Origin: Halorussus marinus
GTDB taxonomy: Archaea; Halobacteriota; Halobacteria; Halobacteriales; Haladaptataceae
Length of the DNA stretch: 64,000 bases
Assembly: GCF_004765795.1 (NCBI RefSeq)
Contig: NZ_SBIV01000009.1
Coordinates: 62,001 to 126,000, forward strand
Direction of reading: 5' to 3'
The notes below the pieces were generated by a model, which did not search any database, was not told the DNA's origin, and saw only the letters and a program-made list of their open reading frames with translations. This document shows, one piece after another, positions 7,619 through 15,992 of the stretch; the stretch's first letter is position 1; the number at the start of each line of letters is the position of its first letter. Both the position numbers and the translations under genes were made by a program.

Positions 7619-8689
7619 ATGACCGACGACGAATCCGACTACTTCGACCGACTCGTCGACGAACAGGCGCTTCGAGAGTATCTCGCCGATCGACTGGGCG
7701 AGCCAGACGACTACGCGGTCGCCCACCACGAGGAGGGGTACTCCAACGAGACGCTGTTCGTGACGTGGGGCGACCGAGAGCTGGTCGTCCGACGGCCGCC
7801 GCCGGGCGAGACCGCCGACACCGCCCACGACGTGCTCCGGGAGTACCGCGTGCTCGACGCGCTCGGGGAGACGGCCGTGCCGGTCCCGACCGCGGTGCTG
7901 GCCTGCGAGGACCGGTCGATCATCGGGAGCGACTTCTACGTGATGGAGCGCATCGAGGGCGACGTACTCCGGCGGCGCGAGCCCGATCGGTTCGGCTCCG
8001 TCGACCACCGCCGGCGCGTCGGCGAGGAGCTCGTCGACGGCCTCGCGGAGATTCACGCCGTCGACTACGAGGCGGTCGGGCTCGACGATTTCGGCCGGCC
8101 GGCGGGCTACACCGAACGGCAGGTCGAGCGCTGGACCAAACAGCTACAGTGGGCGTTCGAGCGGACCGCCGACGAGCGGGCGGTCCCCCAACTCCGGAGG
8201 GTCGGCGAGTGGCTCGCCCAGCACTGCCCGGCCGACCACCCCGAGACGCTCGTTCACGGCGACTACAAGCTCGACAACGTGATGTTCGGGCCGGGGACCC
8301 CGCCGGAGCTCGTCGGGGTGTTCGACTGGGAGATGGCGACGCTCGGGGACCCGCGGGCGGACCTCGGTTGGCTGCTGTCCTATTGGCGCGATCCCGGCGA
8401 CCCCGAGCCCGCCACGCCCGACCTCACCGCGGCGTTCATGGAAGCCGAGGGCTACCCGACGCGCCGAGAGCTGGTCGATCGCTACGAGGCGGCGACCGGG
8501 ATCGAGTACGCCCACGACCGGTTCTACCGGACGCTGGCGGTGTACAAGCTCGCGGCGCTCGGCGAGATGTTCTACCGGCGGTACCTCGAAGGCAACAGCG
8601 ACGACGACCTCTACCCGCTGATGGAAGACCGCGTGCCCGCGCTCGCCGACCGCGCCCAGCGGATCATCGACGGCGGCGAGCCGTTGTAG
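7619..8689 (+). CDS. APH-family phosphotransferase (ACAD10/11-like kinase domain)
   Basis: A 356-residue protein of the aminoglycoside/choline-kinase-like phosphotransferase family. Seen motifs are EEGYSNETLFVTWGDRELVVRRPP (nucleotide-binding strands), DFYVMERIEG (hinge), VHGDYKLDNVMF (catalytic loop with Asp) and GVFDWEMATLGDPRADLGWLL (metal-binding Asp). The subfamily found beside acyl-CoA dehydrogenases phosphorylates 4-hydroxyacyl-CoA in mammals (ACAD10/11), letting the partner dehydrogenase eliminate phosphate. The divergent pairing here suggests the same job, by inference. ATG 7619 is preferred to the GTG at 7574, whose extra residues are Arg/Gly-rich. Antibiotic resistance is unlikely. 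Confidence 0.82.
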   Translation: MTDDESDYFDRLVDEQALREYLADRLGEPDDYAVAHHEEGYSNETLFVTWGDRELVVRRPPPGETADTAHDVLREYRVLDALGETAVPVPTAVLACEDRSIIGSDFYVMERIEGDVLRRREPDRFGSVDHRRRVGEELVDGLAEIHAVDYEAVGLDDFGRPAGYTERQVERWTKQLQWAFERTADERAVPQLRRVGEWLAQHCPADHPETLVHGDYKLDNVMFGPGTPPELVGVFDWEMATLGDPRADLGWLLSYWRDPGDPEPATPDLTAAFMEAEGYPTRRELVDRYEAATGIEYAHDRFYRTLAVYKLAALGEMFYRRYLEGNSDDDLYPLMEDRVPALADRAQRIIDGGEPL

Positions 8690-8750
8690 CGCCGCCGGGA
8701 GCGCGGCCACCCCCACCTCGAATTACCAAATTTTTGAATAGCCGAACGAT

Positions 8751-8764
8751 CGGTTAATATCGGT
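8751..8764 (+). promoter_or_regulatory. promoter region of the 3-hydroxyacyl-CoA dehydrogenase gene
   Basis: CGATCGGTTAATATCGGT spans 8747-8764. GTTAATAT is TATA-like. A second possible element, GTTAAG (8781-8786), is at the right distance for a leaderless start at 8812. The word AATATCGGT recurs in opposite orientation upstream of the acyl-CoA ligase gene (12367-12375). Confidence 0.4.
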
Positions 8765-8811
8765 AGCGTAGCTCGGTGGAGTTAAGTCGGCGTGTCACGA
8801 ACCGATTGGGC

Positions 8812-10011
8812 ATGACGGTCGATAGCATCCAGCGAGTCGCGGTGGTCGGCGCGGGCAACATGGGCCACGGCATCGCGGAGGTCGCCGCGATGGCGGGCTA
8901 CGAGGTCGCGATGCGCGACGTCGAGGCCGAAATCGTCGCCGACGGCTACGAGGACATCGAGTGGAGCCTCGAAAAACTCGCCGAGAAGGGCCGGCTCGAC
9001 GAGCCGGTCGAGACGATCCTCGACCGGATCGAGACCACGACCGCCCTCCGGGCCGCGGTCGAGGACGCCGAGCTGGTGATCGAGGCCGCGCCCGAACAGA
9101 TGGCGATCAAGAAAGACGTGTTCGCCGACGTCGACGAGTTCGCGCCCGAGGACGCGATCCTCGCGTCGAACACGTCGAGTCTCAGCATCACCGAGATGGC
9201 GTCGGCGACCGACCGGCCGGCGTCCGTGGTCGGTCTGCACTTTTTCAACCCGCCGGTGAAGATGGAGCTCGTGGAAGTCGTCTACGGCGCCGAGACCGCC
9301 GACGAGACAGCCGAGACCGCCGCCGCGTTCGCCGAGTCGATCGGCAAGACCCCGATCTACGTCCGGAAGGATGTCCGGGGATTCGTGGTCAACACGGTGC
9401 TGGGGCCGTTCTCGGCCGAGCCCGCCTGGATGGTCTCGGAGGGCGAGGCCACCGTCCGGGCGGCCGACGCCGCGATGGTCCACCGCCGGGGCTACCCGAT
9501 GGGGCCGTTCGAACTCGCCGACCTCACCGGCATCGACGTCGGCTACCACGTCCGCGAGGAGGGCGGCCGGCCGATTCCGCCGATCATGGCCGAGAAGGTC
9601 GAGCGCGGCGATCTCGGGCGGAAGACCGGCCGAGGGTACTACGACTACGAGGACGGCGACGGCGCGGACTACGAGCCCGGCGACGGCGAGGACTTCGATA
9701 CCCTCCGAGTGGAGGCCCGGATGGTCAACGAGGCCGCGGGGCTCGTCGGCGAGGACGTGGCGACCCCCGAGGAGATCGACACCGGGGTCACGCTCGGACT
9801 CGGCTTCCCGGAGGGGATCTGTCGGCGGGCGGACGAACTCGGCCTCGAGACGGTCCTCGACGAACTTCGGACGCTCCGCGAGGAGACGGGCGACGACCGG
9901 TTCGCGCCCGACGACTACCTTCTCGAACTCGTCGAGAACGGCCGGACCGGCGAGGCGGCGGGCGCGGGGTTCCACCGCTACGACGACGGCGAGTCGGCGT
10001 CGGACGCCTGA
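8812..10011 (+). CDS. 3-hydroxyacyl-CoA dehydrogenase
   Basis: A 399-residue NAD-dependent dehydrogenase that oxidises 3-hydroxyacyl-CoA to 3-oxoacyl-CoA in beta-oxidation. The N-terminal Rossmann motif is VAVVGAGNMGHGIAEVAAMAG. EAAPEQMAIKKDVF, ASNTSSLSITEMA, the catalytic His region GLHFFNPPVKMELVEVV and GFVVNTVLGPF follow. There are two 3HCDH C-terminal domains (about residues 185-280 and 300-395), the second ending in GAGFHRYD. The start is the ATG 36 bases inside the longest frame. No crotonase domain is fused; the hydratase must be encoded elsewhere. Confidence 0.93.
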   Translation: MTVDSIQRVAVVGAGNMGHGIAEVAAMAGYEVAMRDVEAEIVADGYEDIEWSLEKLAEKGRLDEPVETILDRIETTTALRAAVEDAELVIEAAPEQMAIKKDVFADVDEFAPEDAILASNTSSLSITEMASATDRPASVVGLHFFNPPVKMELVEVVYGAETADETAETAAAFAESIGKTPIYVRKDVRGFVVNTVLGPFSAEPAWMVSEGEATVRAADAAMVHRRGYPMGPFELADLTGIDVGYHVREEGGRPIPPIMAEKVERGDLGRKTGRGYYDYEDGDGADYEPGDGEDFDTLRVEARMVNEAAGLVGEDVATPEEIDTGVTLGLGFPEGICRRADELGLETVLDELRTLREETGDDRFAPDDYLLELVENGRTGEAAGAGFHRYDDGESASDA

Positions 10012-10022
10012 ACGCCGAGGGA

Positions 10023-10550
10023 CTACTCGTCGCGTTCGGCGTGTAACCCCTCGAATATCTCGGGGTCGGTGCCGAACTTGAGCACGTTGTGGATGACCGA
10101 GTTGCGGACGTTGGCGATCACGTCGCCGTGGGCTTTGTAGAATTCGTGGATCCAGCGCGACTCGGACTCCCGATCGGGGAACATCATCACGGTCTTCCAC
10201 TGGTACTCGCCGTCAGAGAGGAAGTAAAACAGGGTGTGGGGGTCGTCGCGGATGTACTCCATCGCCTCGCGCCACCCCTCCGCGAAGTGCTCGGGGTTGA
10301 ACTTGAACTCGAGCAGGCCGAAGATGTAGTACTCCTCGTTCGGGATGATGGCCTCCCGAAACACGCCCTCGTTTCGCATCTGACGGATCGACTCGCTCAC
10401 GGTGACGTGCGAGACGTCGATGTCGTACTCCTCGGCGAGGATGTCGGTGAGATCCCGCGAGGACAGCTGGGGGTCCCGCGTGAGCTCGCGCAGGATGGCG
10501 ATGTCGCGGTCCTTGAACTCCCAGTCGGGAGGCTCCGATTCGGCGGTCAT
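10023..10550 (-). CDS. AsnC/Lrp-like winged-helix regulator
   Basis: A 175-residue protein with an N-terminal winged helix (FKDRDIAILRELTRDPQLSS, then a recognition region around HVTVSESIRQMRNEGV) and a longer C-terminal part (YYIFGLLEFKFNP, FYFLSDGEYQWKTVMMFP) that is not a typical RAM domain. This class is common in haloarchaea. It sits between genes for 3-hydroxyacyl-CoA dehydrogenase and acyl-CoA ligase, so regulation of fatty-acid degradation is a fair guess. A TATA-like CTCTTAAC on the minus strand (10573-10580) gives a leaderless mRNA. The ligand is unknown. Confidence 0.75.
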   Translation of the reverse strand: MTAESEPPDWEFKDRDIAILRELTRDPQLSSRDLTDILAEEYDIDVSHVTVSESIRQMRNEGVFREAIIPNEEYYIFGLLEFKFNPEHFAEGWREAMEYIRDDPHTLFYFLSDGEYQWKTVMMFPDRESESRWIHEFYKAHGDVIANVRNSVIHNVLKFGTDPEIFEGLHAERDE

Positions 10551-10698
10551 GATGGGTAGGTTTCCGGGAGTGCGTTAAGAGGGTTGTCCTTCCAAAGGGC
10601 GCCGCGGTCGCCCTGCGAGCCACCGCGGTTCTGTCGGGGCGAACTGTCTCGGCCCCGGGGTCACCGAGACGGTCGAGGGCACGAACCGGGTGTCGGCG

Positions 10699-12318
10699 CT
10701 ACTCATCCTCGTCGCGATCCCGGAGTTCGTACTTCTGGACTTTCCCGGTCGTGGTCCGCGGGAGTTCCTCGACGAACTCGACCTCGCGGGGGTGTTTGTA
10801 CTCCGCGAGGTTGTCGAGGCAGTACTGCTTGAGTTCGTCGGGAGTCACGTCGACGTCGGGCACCGGCACACCGTCAGACTCACCGTCCGACGAGCCCCCA
10901 CTCGCGGTGCTCGCGGGGACGACGAACGCCTTCACGGTCTCGCCCCGCCGCTCGTCCGGAATCCCGACGACCGCGGCGTCGGCGACCGCCTCGTGTTCGA
11001 ACAGGAGCTCTTCGACCTCGCGGGGGTAGACGTTGTAGCCGGCGGTGTTGATCATGTGTTTCTTCCGGTCGACGACGTAGAAGAAGCCGTCCTCGTCCCA
11101 GTAGCCGATGTCGCCGGTGTGGAACCACCGCTTGCCGTCGGCGTCGGTGAACGCCTCCGCGTTGGCCTCCGGGAGGTCGTAGTAACCTTTCATCACGTTC
11201 GGTCCGGCGACGACCAACTCTCCGGTGATCTCGTCGAGATCGGTCTCCTCCTCGTCGACCGGGCCCGCCTCGACCGGCGGACGCTCCTCGAAGCTCCCGT
11301 CGACGATCCTCGCGTCGACGCCGTCCAGCGACTTGCCGATACTGCCGACCCGGCGTCCGGCCTCGGGGCTGTTGAAGTGGGTCACGGGACTGGTCTCGGT
11401 CAGGCCGTACCCCTCGTAGATCTTCACGTCGTAGAGCTCCTCGAACCGCCGGAGGACTTCGATCGGGATTCCCGAGCCACCGACGCCCGCGAGCCGGAGC
11501 GACGAGAGGTCGAACTCCGCGGCGTTGGGCTGATTTATCACGTCGTTGTACATCGCGGGGACGCCGTGCATCAGCGTGAGTCGTTCGTCCTCGACGAGCG
11601 AGAGCGCCTGCTGGGCGTCCCACTCGGGGAGCGGGTAGTAGGCGCCGCCGTTGAACAGGGTCGCGTTCATCACCACCGTCATCCCGTAGATGTGAAACAG
11701 CGGGAGCACGCCCAGTTGCTTGTCGTCGGTCCGGATGCCGTCGGGGACCAGATCGGCCGCGGTCTGGGCGTTCGACGCGAGATTTCGGTGGGTGAGCTGG
11801 ACGCCCTTCGGTCGACCGGTCGTCCCGCTGGTGTAGGGCTGGACCGCCAGGTCCTCGTCGTCGCGCTCGACCGCCTCGAGTTCGTCGTCGGCGAGAAACG
11901 CCTCGAAGTCGGTGCCCGAATCGACCGCCTCGCCCACGGTGACGACGTGTTCGACCGCCGTGTCGGCCCGGACCTCCTCGACGAACGGGACGAGGTCCGA
12001 GAGGGTCACGACCGTCCGCGCCTCGCTGTCCTCGAGCAGGTGGCTGATCTCCCGTGACTTGTACTGGGGGTTCATCGGGACCACGACGCCGCCCGCCCGG
12101 AGCGTCCCGTGGAACGCGGTCACGAACTGCGGGAGGTTCGGGAGATAGATCCCCACCCGGTCGCCCTCGCCGACCCCGCGGTCGTCCAGCGCGGCGGCGA
12201 ACTGTCCAGTTCGCGACCAGAAGTCCTCGTAGGTCGTCTCCCGGCCCTGATACGAGAGCGCGACTTCGTCGGGGTGTTCCTCCGCGACCGATCGTACGTG
12301 CGTGGCAATATCTGCCAT
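10699..12318 (-). CDS. long-chain acyl-CoA ligase (AMP-forming)
   Basis: A 539-residue ANL-superfamily enzyme activating a carboxylic acid to acyl-CoA through an acyl-AMP. Core motifs are YTSGTTGRPKGVQLTHRNL (P-loop), YGLTETSPVTHFNSP, WFHTGDIGYWDEDGFFYVVD, RKKHMINTAGYNVYPREVE and the C-terminal lysine in TTGKVQKYELRDRD. A Ser/Gly-rich insert near residues 455-475 is a halophile-style loop. A TATA-like CTTTAGA (12344-12350, minus) lies about 27 bases upstream. It is probably the first enzyme of the beta-oxidation set around it. The chain length preferred cannot be read from sequence. Confidence 0.92.
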   Translation of the reverse strand: MADIATHVRSVAEEHPDEVALSYQGRETTYEDFWSRTGQFAAALDDRGVGEGDRVGIYLPNLPQFVTAFHGTLRAGGVVVPMNPQYKSREISHLLEDSEARTVVTLSDLVPFVEEVRADTAVEHVVTVGEAVDSGTDFEAFLADDELEAVERDDEDLAVQPYTSGTTGRPKGVQLTHRNLASNAQTAADLVPDGIRTDDKQLGVLPLFHIYGMTVVMNATLFNGGAYYPLPEWDAQQALSLVEDERLTLMHGVPAMYNDVINQPNAAEFDLSSLRLAGVGGSGIPIEVLRRFEELYDVKIYEGYGLTETSPVTHFNSPEAGRRVGSIGKSLDGVDARIVDGSFEERPPVEAGPVDEEETDLDEITGELVVAGPNVMKGYYDLPEANAEAFTDADGKRWFHTGDIGYWDEDGFFYVVDRKKHMINTAGYNVYPREVEELLFEHEAVADAAVVGIPDERRGETVKAFVVPASTASGGSSDGESDGVPVPDVDVTPDELKQYCLDNLAEYKHPREVEFVEELPRTTTGKVQKYELRDRDEDE

Positions 12319-12367
12319 ATAGGGTACGTATCGGAGGTCACCCTCTAAAGCGTTGCCCCGACCCGAA

Positions 12368-12416
12368 CCGATATTGGACCTAATCGGCCTATTCGCTAAC
12401 GATCGTAGCCGTTAGC
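12368..12416. promoter_or_regulatory. two inverted repeats upstream of the acyl-CoA ligase gene
   Basis: CCGAT-N10-ATCGG spans 12368-12387, and GCTAACG-N8-CGTTAGC spans 12395-12416. Both lie just upstream of the ligase promoter in the divergent region shared with the TRAP operon, as expected of regulator binding sites. Confidence 0.4.
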
Positions 12417-12538
12417 AGTTTGATCCTTACGATGGAACTCCGGGCTCGGGCGCCGGGCGTCGCCGTGGCCGTCCGAGTTCGGTCGACTGGGCCAGAGCGC
12501 AGATCGAATCCGACTCGACGTGTCATACATCATCGACG

Positions 12539-12573
12539 AACGTCTATCGTAACTGATAGTGACGTTGTTAAGC
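12539..12573 (+). promoter_or_regulatory. promoter and inverted repeat of the TRAP operon
   Basis: AACGTC-TATC at 12539-12548 pairs with GATA-GT-GACGTT at 12555-12566, an imperfect inverted repeat with a two-base bulge. It abuts the TATA-like GTTAAG (12567-12572). The ATG at 12599 lies 27 bases after this element, so the message is probably leaderless and the repeat sits where an activator or repressor would act. Confidence 0.45.
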
Positions 12574-12598
12574 GTGCCAGATGTTATCACTGGTGGCT

Positions 12599-13660
12599 AT
12601 GGCGGGGGACGGGATACAACGACGACACTTCTTGCACGGGGCGGCAACTGCCGGCGTCATCGGACTGACCAGTACGACGACCGGTGCTCAAGAGACCACG
12701 ACGGACGGCGACGGCGGCGACGGCCAACAGTTGTCGCTCCGGGTCGGGACGTCGGCGGGCGGCACTCGCGACGTCGGACTCGCGGTCGAACGCGCGGTCA
12801 GCCAGCACAGCGACGCGCTCGACTACTCGACGATCGAGAGTCCGGGCTACATCGGGACCATCTTCCGGATGGCCCAGGGGCAGTTCAACGCCGGCATCAC
12901 GGACAACAACTCGCTGACGAAGGCGATGGACGACCGCGGGCGGTTCTCCGAACAGTCGGTCGATCAGGTGCCCTACTACGGATTCTACGCGTTCCCGTAC
13001 AGCATCTACGTCGTCGCGCGCGACGGCACCGACATCGAGACGTTCGACGATCTGGCGGGCGCGAACGTCTACCCGGCCGAACCGGGCTACTCGACCCGGG
13101 CGACCACCCTCGACGTGTGGTCCCAGGAGCCGACCGCCGACGTGTTCGAGCAGATGAACCTCCAGAACATGGGCGTCGACTCCGCGCCGGGCGCGATGGA
13201 AGAAGGCCGGATCGACGCCGCCATCGCGTACGGCACGCCGGGAGTCAGATACACCGGCTGGGTCCGGGAGTTCGCCTCCCGGGTCGACGTCCACTACGTC
13301 GAGCCGACCGACGCGCTCATCGAGTCCGCCGAGTCCTACGACGGAGCGGGGACCAGCCGGACGGCCTACGACGACTGGAGCATGGATCAGGACATCGGCA
13401 CCGACGAGGTGTTCACCTGGGACCTCCAGGTCAACTACACGTTCAACCCGGCCGCGAGCGAGGACGCGGTCTACGAACTGTGTCGGGTCGTCGACGAGCA
13501 CAACGAGACGGTCAACGAGGCCGAAGAGCAGTTCAACGACTTCGAGTCGGTGAGCGAGATGCACGCCTCGGCGATCGAGCGGCTCCCGGTCCACCCCGGC
13601 GCCGCTCAGTACTACAAGGACAACGACGCCTGGAACGACGACCTCCAGGTCGGCGAGTAA
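12599..13660 (+). CDS. TAXI-family TRAP transporter substrate-binding protein
   Basis: A 353-residue exported protein. The N-terminus QRRHFLHGAATAGVIGLT is a Tat-type signal (twin Arg, then a hydrophobic stretch). The mature part reads LRVGTSAGGTRDVGLAVERA and has an IGTIFRMAQGQFNAGITDNN segment, FDDLAGANVYPAEPGY, and IDAAIAYGTPG, all as in TRAP receptors of the TAXI (TTT) class, which bind organic anions such as glutamate or 2-oxoglutarate. ATG 12599 is chosen over 12581 because it sits 27 bases from the TATA-like element. The fused permease follows 57 bases downstream. Confidence 0.88.
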   Translation: MAGDGIQRRHFLHGAATAGVIGLTSTTTGAQETTTDGDGGDGQQLSLRVGTSAGGTRDVGLAVERAVSQHSDALDYSTIESPGYIGTIFRMAQGQFNAGITDNNSLTKAMDDRGRFSEQSVDQVPYYGFYAFPYSIYVVARDGTDIETFDDLAGANVYPAEPGYSTRATTLDVWSQEPTADVFEQMNLQNMGVDSAPGAMEEGRIDAAIAYGTPGVRYTGWVREFASRVDVHYVEPTDALIESAESYDGAGTSRTAYDDWSMDQDIGTDEVFTWDLQVNYTFNPAASEDAVYELCRVVDEHNETVNEAEEQFNDFESVSEMHASAIERLPVHPGAAQYYKDNDAWNDDLQVGE

Positions 13661-13717
13661 ACCACGGCGGCGCGACGAGAGCCCCTCTCCGGAGGGGCGA
13701 ACCTGTTCACAGACACT

Positions 13718-15709
13718 ATGAGTTCAGAGACAGACCGAGCCACCCTAACGACCAGATTCCTCGGGGGCCTCGACGTGACGGTCACGATCGCCGCGGTCGT
13801 GTTCTGGGCGATCGTCCTCAACTGGTCGTACAACCAGCAGATGTCGAACGTCAAGTACGCCGTCATCTTCGTCGGCGGAATCATGACGGTGTACGCCATC
13901 GACCAGAGCCGGCAGGCGCTCGAGGAGGGCGACTGGGTCGACACCGCGGTGCTGTTGCCGACCTCGATCGTCCTCATCACGGCGTCGGTGTACTTCGCGT
14001 CGAACTTTCAGGACGTCTATCTCCTCCGGCAGGGGTACGCGCTCGACCACGAGTACATGCTCGCGCGGCTCATCATCCTCTCGTTGCTGTATCTCACCTG
14101 GCGGGAGTTCGGAAACCTCTTTCTCGGGCTGGTCGCGGGGGTGATGCTCTACGGGGTCTACGGCAACTACGTGCCGGGCGTGCTCGGTCACGCCGGCATG
14201 AGCGAGCTGACGCTTCTGCAGGCGACCGTCACCGATCTCTACGGCTTTTACGGGAGTCTGACCCAGCTCACCGCCTCGTGGATCGCCCCGTTCTTGCTGT
14301 ACGCCGGCCTGCTGTTCGCGTACGGCGCGTTCGACCTCATCCTCCGGGTCGCCATCGTGGCGGCCCGCCACATCAAGTCCGGGGTGGCCCAGACCGCGGT
14401 GCTGGCGTCGGCGGTCATCGGCTCGATCAACGGCTCGTACACCGCCAACGCCGCGATGACCGGTTCGTTCACCATCCCGACGATGCAAGACAGCGGGATG
14501 GCGGGCCACCGCGCGGCCGCCATCGAGTCGGTCGCCTCGACGTCCGGGCAGGTCCTCCCGCCGGTCATGGGCGCCTCCGCGTTCGTGATGGCGTCGTATC
14601 TGGGCGTCCCGTACATCGACATCGTGGTCGCGGGGCTGATCCCGGCGGCGATCCTGGTCGCCTGCATCGCGGTCGCGGTCCACTACGTCGCGATCAGCGA
14701 CGCGAGCAGTCAGGACATGGAGTTCTCCGAGTTCTTCGACGACGAGCTCTCCTCGAAGCAGAAGCTCTTCGAGGGGGTCCGGTTCGGCGTCCCGTTTTTC
14801 GTCCTGATCTACCTGCTCGGGGTCGCGCAGTTCACCGTGATGACCGCCGCGCTGTACACGATCGTCGCGATGGTGCTTACCGGCGTCCTGATGCCGACGG
14901 TCCAGCGCGCCGTCGACGGCTCCGAGGTTTCGCCTGTCGGGGAGCTCCTCACGCAGGTTCGAAACACCGTCGGCGGGTTCCGACGGGGCGCGATCATCCT
15001 CGCGCCGATCGCGATCATTCTGGTCGTCATCAGCGGCGTGGTCAACATCTTCGGGACGACCGGCGTCCCCGCGAAGATCGCGCTGCTTTTGATCAACCTC
15101 TCGGGCGGGGTGTTGTTGTTCGCGGTGTTGCTCGCGATGGCGGTCTCGATCCTGATGGGCGTCGGGATGCCCACCGTCGCCGCCTACGTCATCGTCGCCA
15201 TCCTGATCGCGCCCACGCTCATCGCCGACTTCGGGATCACCGAGATCTCGGCCCACTACACCGTGTTCTACGCCGCGATCCTCGCGGGGATCACCCCACC
15301 GGTCGCGACCGCGGCGGTGGTCGCGGCCGGCATCGCGGGCGCGAACTTCTGGCGGACCTGCGGGGTCGCGATCAAGATCGCCGCGCCGCTTTTCGTCCTC
15401 CCGGTCGCGTTCGTCTACAACCCCGAGCTCGTCTCGCTGTCGGTCGGCCTCGACAACGCGGTGGTCGGGTCGATGGTGCTGGTCGGCGGCCTGTCGCTGA
15501 TCTACGGGCTGAACTACCCCTTCGAGATGCGGCCCGGCCGGCGGATCGGTCTTCGGGCCGGACTGACCGGGCTCGGGCTGTTCGTGATGGTCTATCCCGG
15601 CCGACTGTTCAAGCTGGCGGGTATCGCGGTGTTCGTCGCGGTGTTCGTCGCCGAGAAGGTCGTGACGAGGGGGCTCCAGTTGCCCTTCCTCAAGGGGGTG
15701 GGTCAATGA
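13718..15709 (+). CDS. TRAP transporter fused permease (4TM + DctM domains)
   Basis: A 663-residue membrane protein. TAXI systems normally carry the small (DctQ-like) and large (DctM) subunits in one chain, and this length fits. Seen landmarks include an N-terminal block of four to five helices, then LGVPYIDIVVAGLIPA, a stretch GQVLPPVMGASAFVMASYLG, and MGVGMPTVAAYVIVAILIAP with AGITPPVATAAVVAAGIAG, typical of DctM half-repeats. Transport would be driven by the sodium gradient. It overlaps the next small gene by ATGA. Confidence 0.9.
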   Translation: MSSETDRATLTTRFLGGLDVTVTIAAVVFWAIVLNWSYNQQMSNVKYAVIFVGGIMTVYAIDQSRQALEEGDWVDTAVLLPTSIVLITASVYFASNFQDVYLLRQGYALDHEYMLARLIILSLLYLTWREFGNLFLGLVAGVMLYGVYGNYVPGVLGHAGMSELTLLQATVTDLYGFYGSLTQLTASWIAPFLLYAGLLFAYGAFDLILRVAIVAARHIKSGVAQTAVLASAVIGSINGSYTANAAMTGSFTIPTMQDSGMAGHRAAAIESVASTSGQVLPPVMGASAFVMASYLGVPYIDIVVAGLIPAAILVACIAVAVHYVAISDASSQDMEFSEFFDDELSSKQKLFEGVRFGVPFFVLIYLLGVAQFTVMTAALYTIVAMVLTGVLMPTVQRAVDGSEVSPVGELLTQVRNTVGGFRRGAIILAPIAIILVVISGVVNIFGTTGVPAKIALLLINLSGGVLLFAVLLAMAVSILMGVGMPTVAAYVIVAILIAPTLIADFGITEISAHYTVFYAAILAGITPPVATAAVVAAGIAGANFWRTCGVAIKIAAPLFVLPVAFVYNPELVSLSVGLDNAVVGSMVLVGGLSLIYGLNYPFEMRPGRRIGLRAGLTGLGLFVMVYPGRLFKLAGIAVFVAVFVAEKVVTRGLQLPFLKGVGQ

Positions 15710-15933
15710 GTACCTCCCAGGATGATCCCGAAGAGCAGGTCGACACCGAGGACGTCGGCGGACTGGGCGAGGTGCTGCCCGACCAGTTGGACCCGGTGTG
15801 GGGCCGGGTCGAGTCGTTCCAGGCGTTCCGGCGACGCCACGGGGACACCTACACCAAGGCGATGGAGGCGATCCTCGGGGCGGCGCTCGCCGCGGGCTAC
15901 CTCTACTGGCTGTTCCTCTACCTCACGGGGTGA
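15706..15933 (+). CDS. small single-helix protein, third gene of the TRAP operon
   Basis: A 75-residue protein: an acidic N-terminal half (MSTSQDDPEEQVDTEDVGGL), a basic segment (VESFQAFRRRHGDTYTKAME) and one C-terminal membrane helix (AILGAALAAGYLYWLFLYLTG). The start overlaps the permease stop as ATGA, and a GGGGG run lies about 9 bases upstream, so it is translated with the permease. TAXI TRAP systems are usually described with two proteins. This extra subunit may be an accessory or assembly factor, which is inference from coupling alone. Confidence 0.7.
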   Translation: MSTSQDDPEEQVDTEDVGGLGEVLPDQLDPVWGRVESFQAFRRRHGDTYTKAMEAILGAALAAGYLYWLFLYLTG

Positions 15934-15992
15934 GATCGGGCGGGCGAGCCCCGAGCGCGGTCCGACTGGGCGTCGCGCCGCCGTCCGATTCG

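Noticed and set aside
7619-8689. Antibiotic resistance by aminoglycoside phosphotransfer
   Set aside because: The protein has the APH fold, but its divergent pairing with acyl-CoA dehydrogenase points to the ACAD-linked subfamily.
12396-12590. A 64-codon minus-strand frame in the ligase/TRAP intergenic region
   Set aside because: It covers the promoters and inverted repeats of both flanking genes and has no coding-like composition.
12559-15933. An open frame of 1124 codons running through the whole TRAP operon
   Set aside because: It is a by-product of GC-rich codon use: Arg/Gly/Pro-rich, with no domain except in its last 75 codons, which are the real small gene starting at 15706.
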